Of a stretch of DNA of 64,000 nt, positions 63,761-64,000 are shown one piece after another (position 1 is the stretch's first letter; each line of letters begins with the position of its first letter). This DNA is from Breviolum minutum Mf 1.05b.01 (taxonomy: Eukaryota; Sar; Dinophyceae; Suessiales; Symbiodiniaceae). Under the pieces are notes generated by a model. That model saw nothing but the letters and a program-made list of their open reading frames with translations, was not told the origin of the DNA and ran no database searches. The stretch spans positions 62,001-126,000 of the forward strand of contig DF239416.1 of assembly GCA_000507305.1 (NCBI GenBank), given 5' to 3'. Made by a program: the position numbers and the translations under genes.

Positions 63761-63866
63761 TACGGGTGTTTCCAAAAATAGGGGTACCCCAAAATGGATG
63801 GTTTGTAATGGAAAACCCTATTAAAATGGATGATTTGGGGGTACCCTATTTTTGGAAACACCCATA
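63761..63866. repeat. MITE family B, copy 6
   Basis: TACGGGTGTTTCCAAAAATA to TATTTTTGGAAACACCCATA, in the opposite orientation to copy 1. Confidence 0.85.
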
Positions 63867-64000
63867 CAGCTGGATTCTGTCAATGGTTGAAATCTAGCTC
63901 ATTCAGTCAATGGTTTGTTGATGTTTGTTGTATATCGCCGGTGGCAGTGGTTGAGTCTATGCTAGGTGATGCCCAAGTGATAATTCCAATCCAAGTTTCT

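Noticed and set aside
1-64000. tRNA, rRNA and other structured RNA genes
   Set aside because: No cloverleaf with A/B boxes or rRNA-conserved stretches was recognised by eye. A covariance-model search would be decisive.

Overview
This window looks like nuclear DNA of an intron-rich protist, most probably a dinoflagellate. There are no bacterial-style operons, no rRNA or tRNA genes that I can recognise, and almost no long open frame. Coding capacity comes as short G+C-richer islands of about 25-190 nt, nearly all reading on the + strand and separated by A+T-richer spacers of mostly 0.2-1.5 kb. Most islands start directly after an AG followed by G (AG|G). They end at GT and, in several places, only make sense with a GC donor. 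That splice pattern, the TTTAGGG-like interstitial repeat near 6.5 kb, and a dead retroelement with a cytosine-methyltransferase-like domain all fit dinoflagellates. The species cannot be named from this sequence alone.

Layout. 0-1.4 kb: a frameshifted Prp4-like protein kinase relic cut by a 228-bp palindrome, then further coding-like remnants. 2.6-11 kb: scattered candidate exons (best at 5944-6336, 6941-7127, 7779-7912, 8349-8429, 9189-9247 and 10668-10804). 12.4-14.9 kb: the decayed retroelement carrying methyltransferase motifs I, IV and VI in order. 17.6-31 kb and 32-57 kb: a long series of + strand micro-exons, many encoding charged Glu/Gln/Lys/Arg-rich helical or coiled-coil segments. 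Their phases join without stops over several consecutive exons, so they probably belong to one or a few very long multi-exon genes. No function could be assigned to that protein or those proteins. 60.6-63.1 kb: more isolated candidate exons.

The spacers are packed with short inverted-repeat (MITE-like) elements of 70-180 bp in at least eight families, named here A-J, L-N and R for reference. Families A and B are bounded by TA and so resemble Tc1/mariner-type MITEs. Family C has CTAG ends. Families D, E, H and M are less conserved. Two nested insertions are visible, and several copies lie within about 100 bp of candidate exons. This is the most interesting aspect of the window: a swarm of related palindromic elements living in the introns of micro-exon genes.

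Limits: exon calls are made by eye from splice-like signals, open frame and phase compatibility. Short exons are often open in two or three frames, so peptide readings are tentative unless phase supports them. Assembly gaps (runs of N) occur at 41960-41974, with single N at 11158 and 43724.
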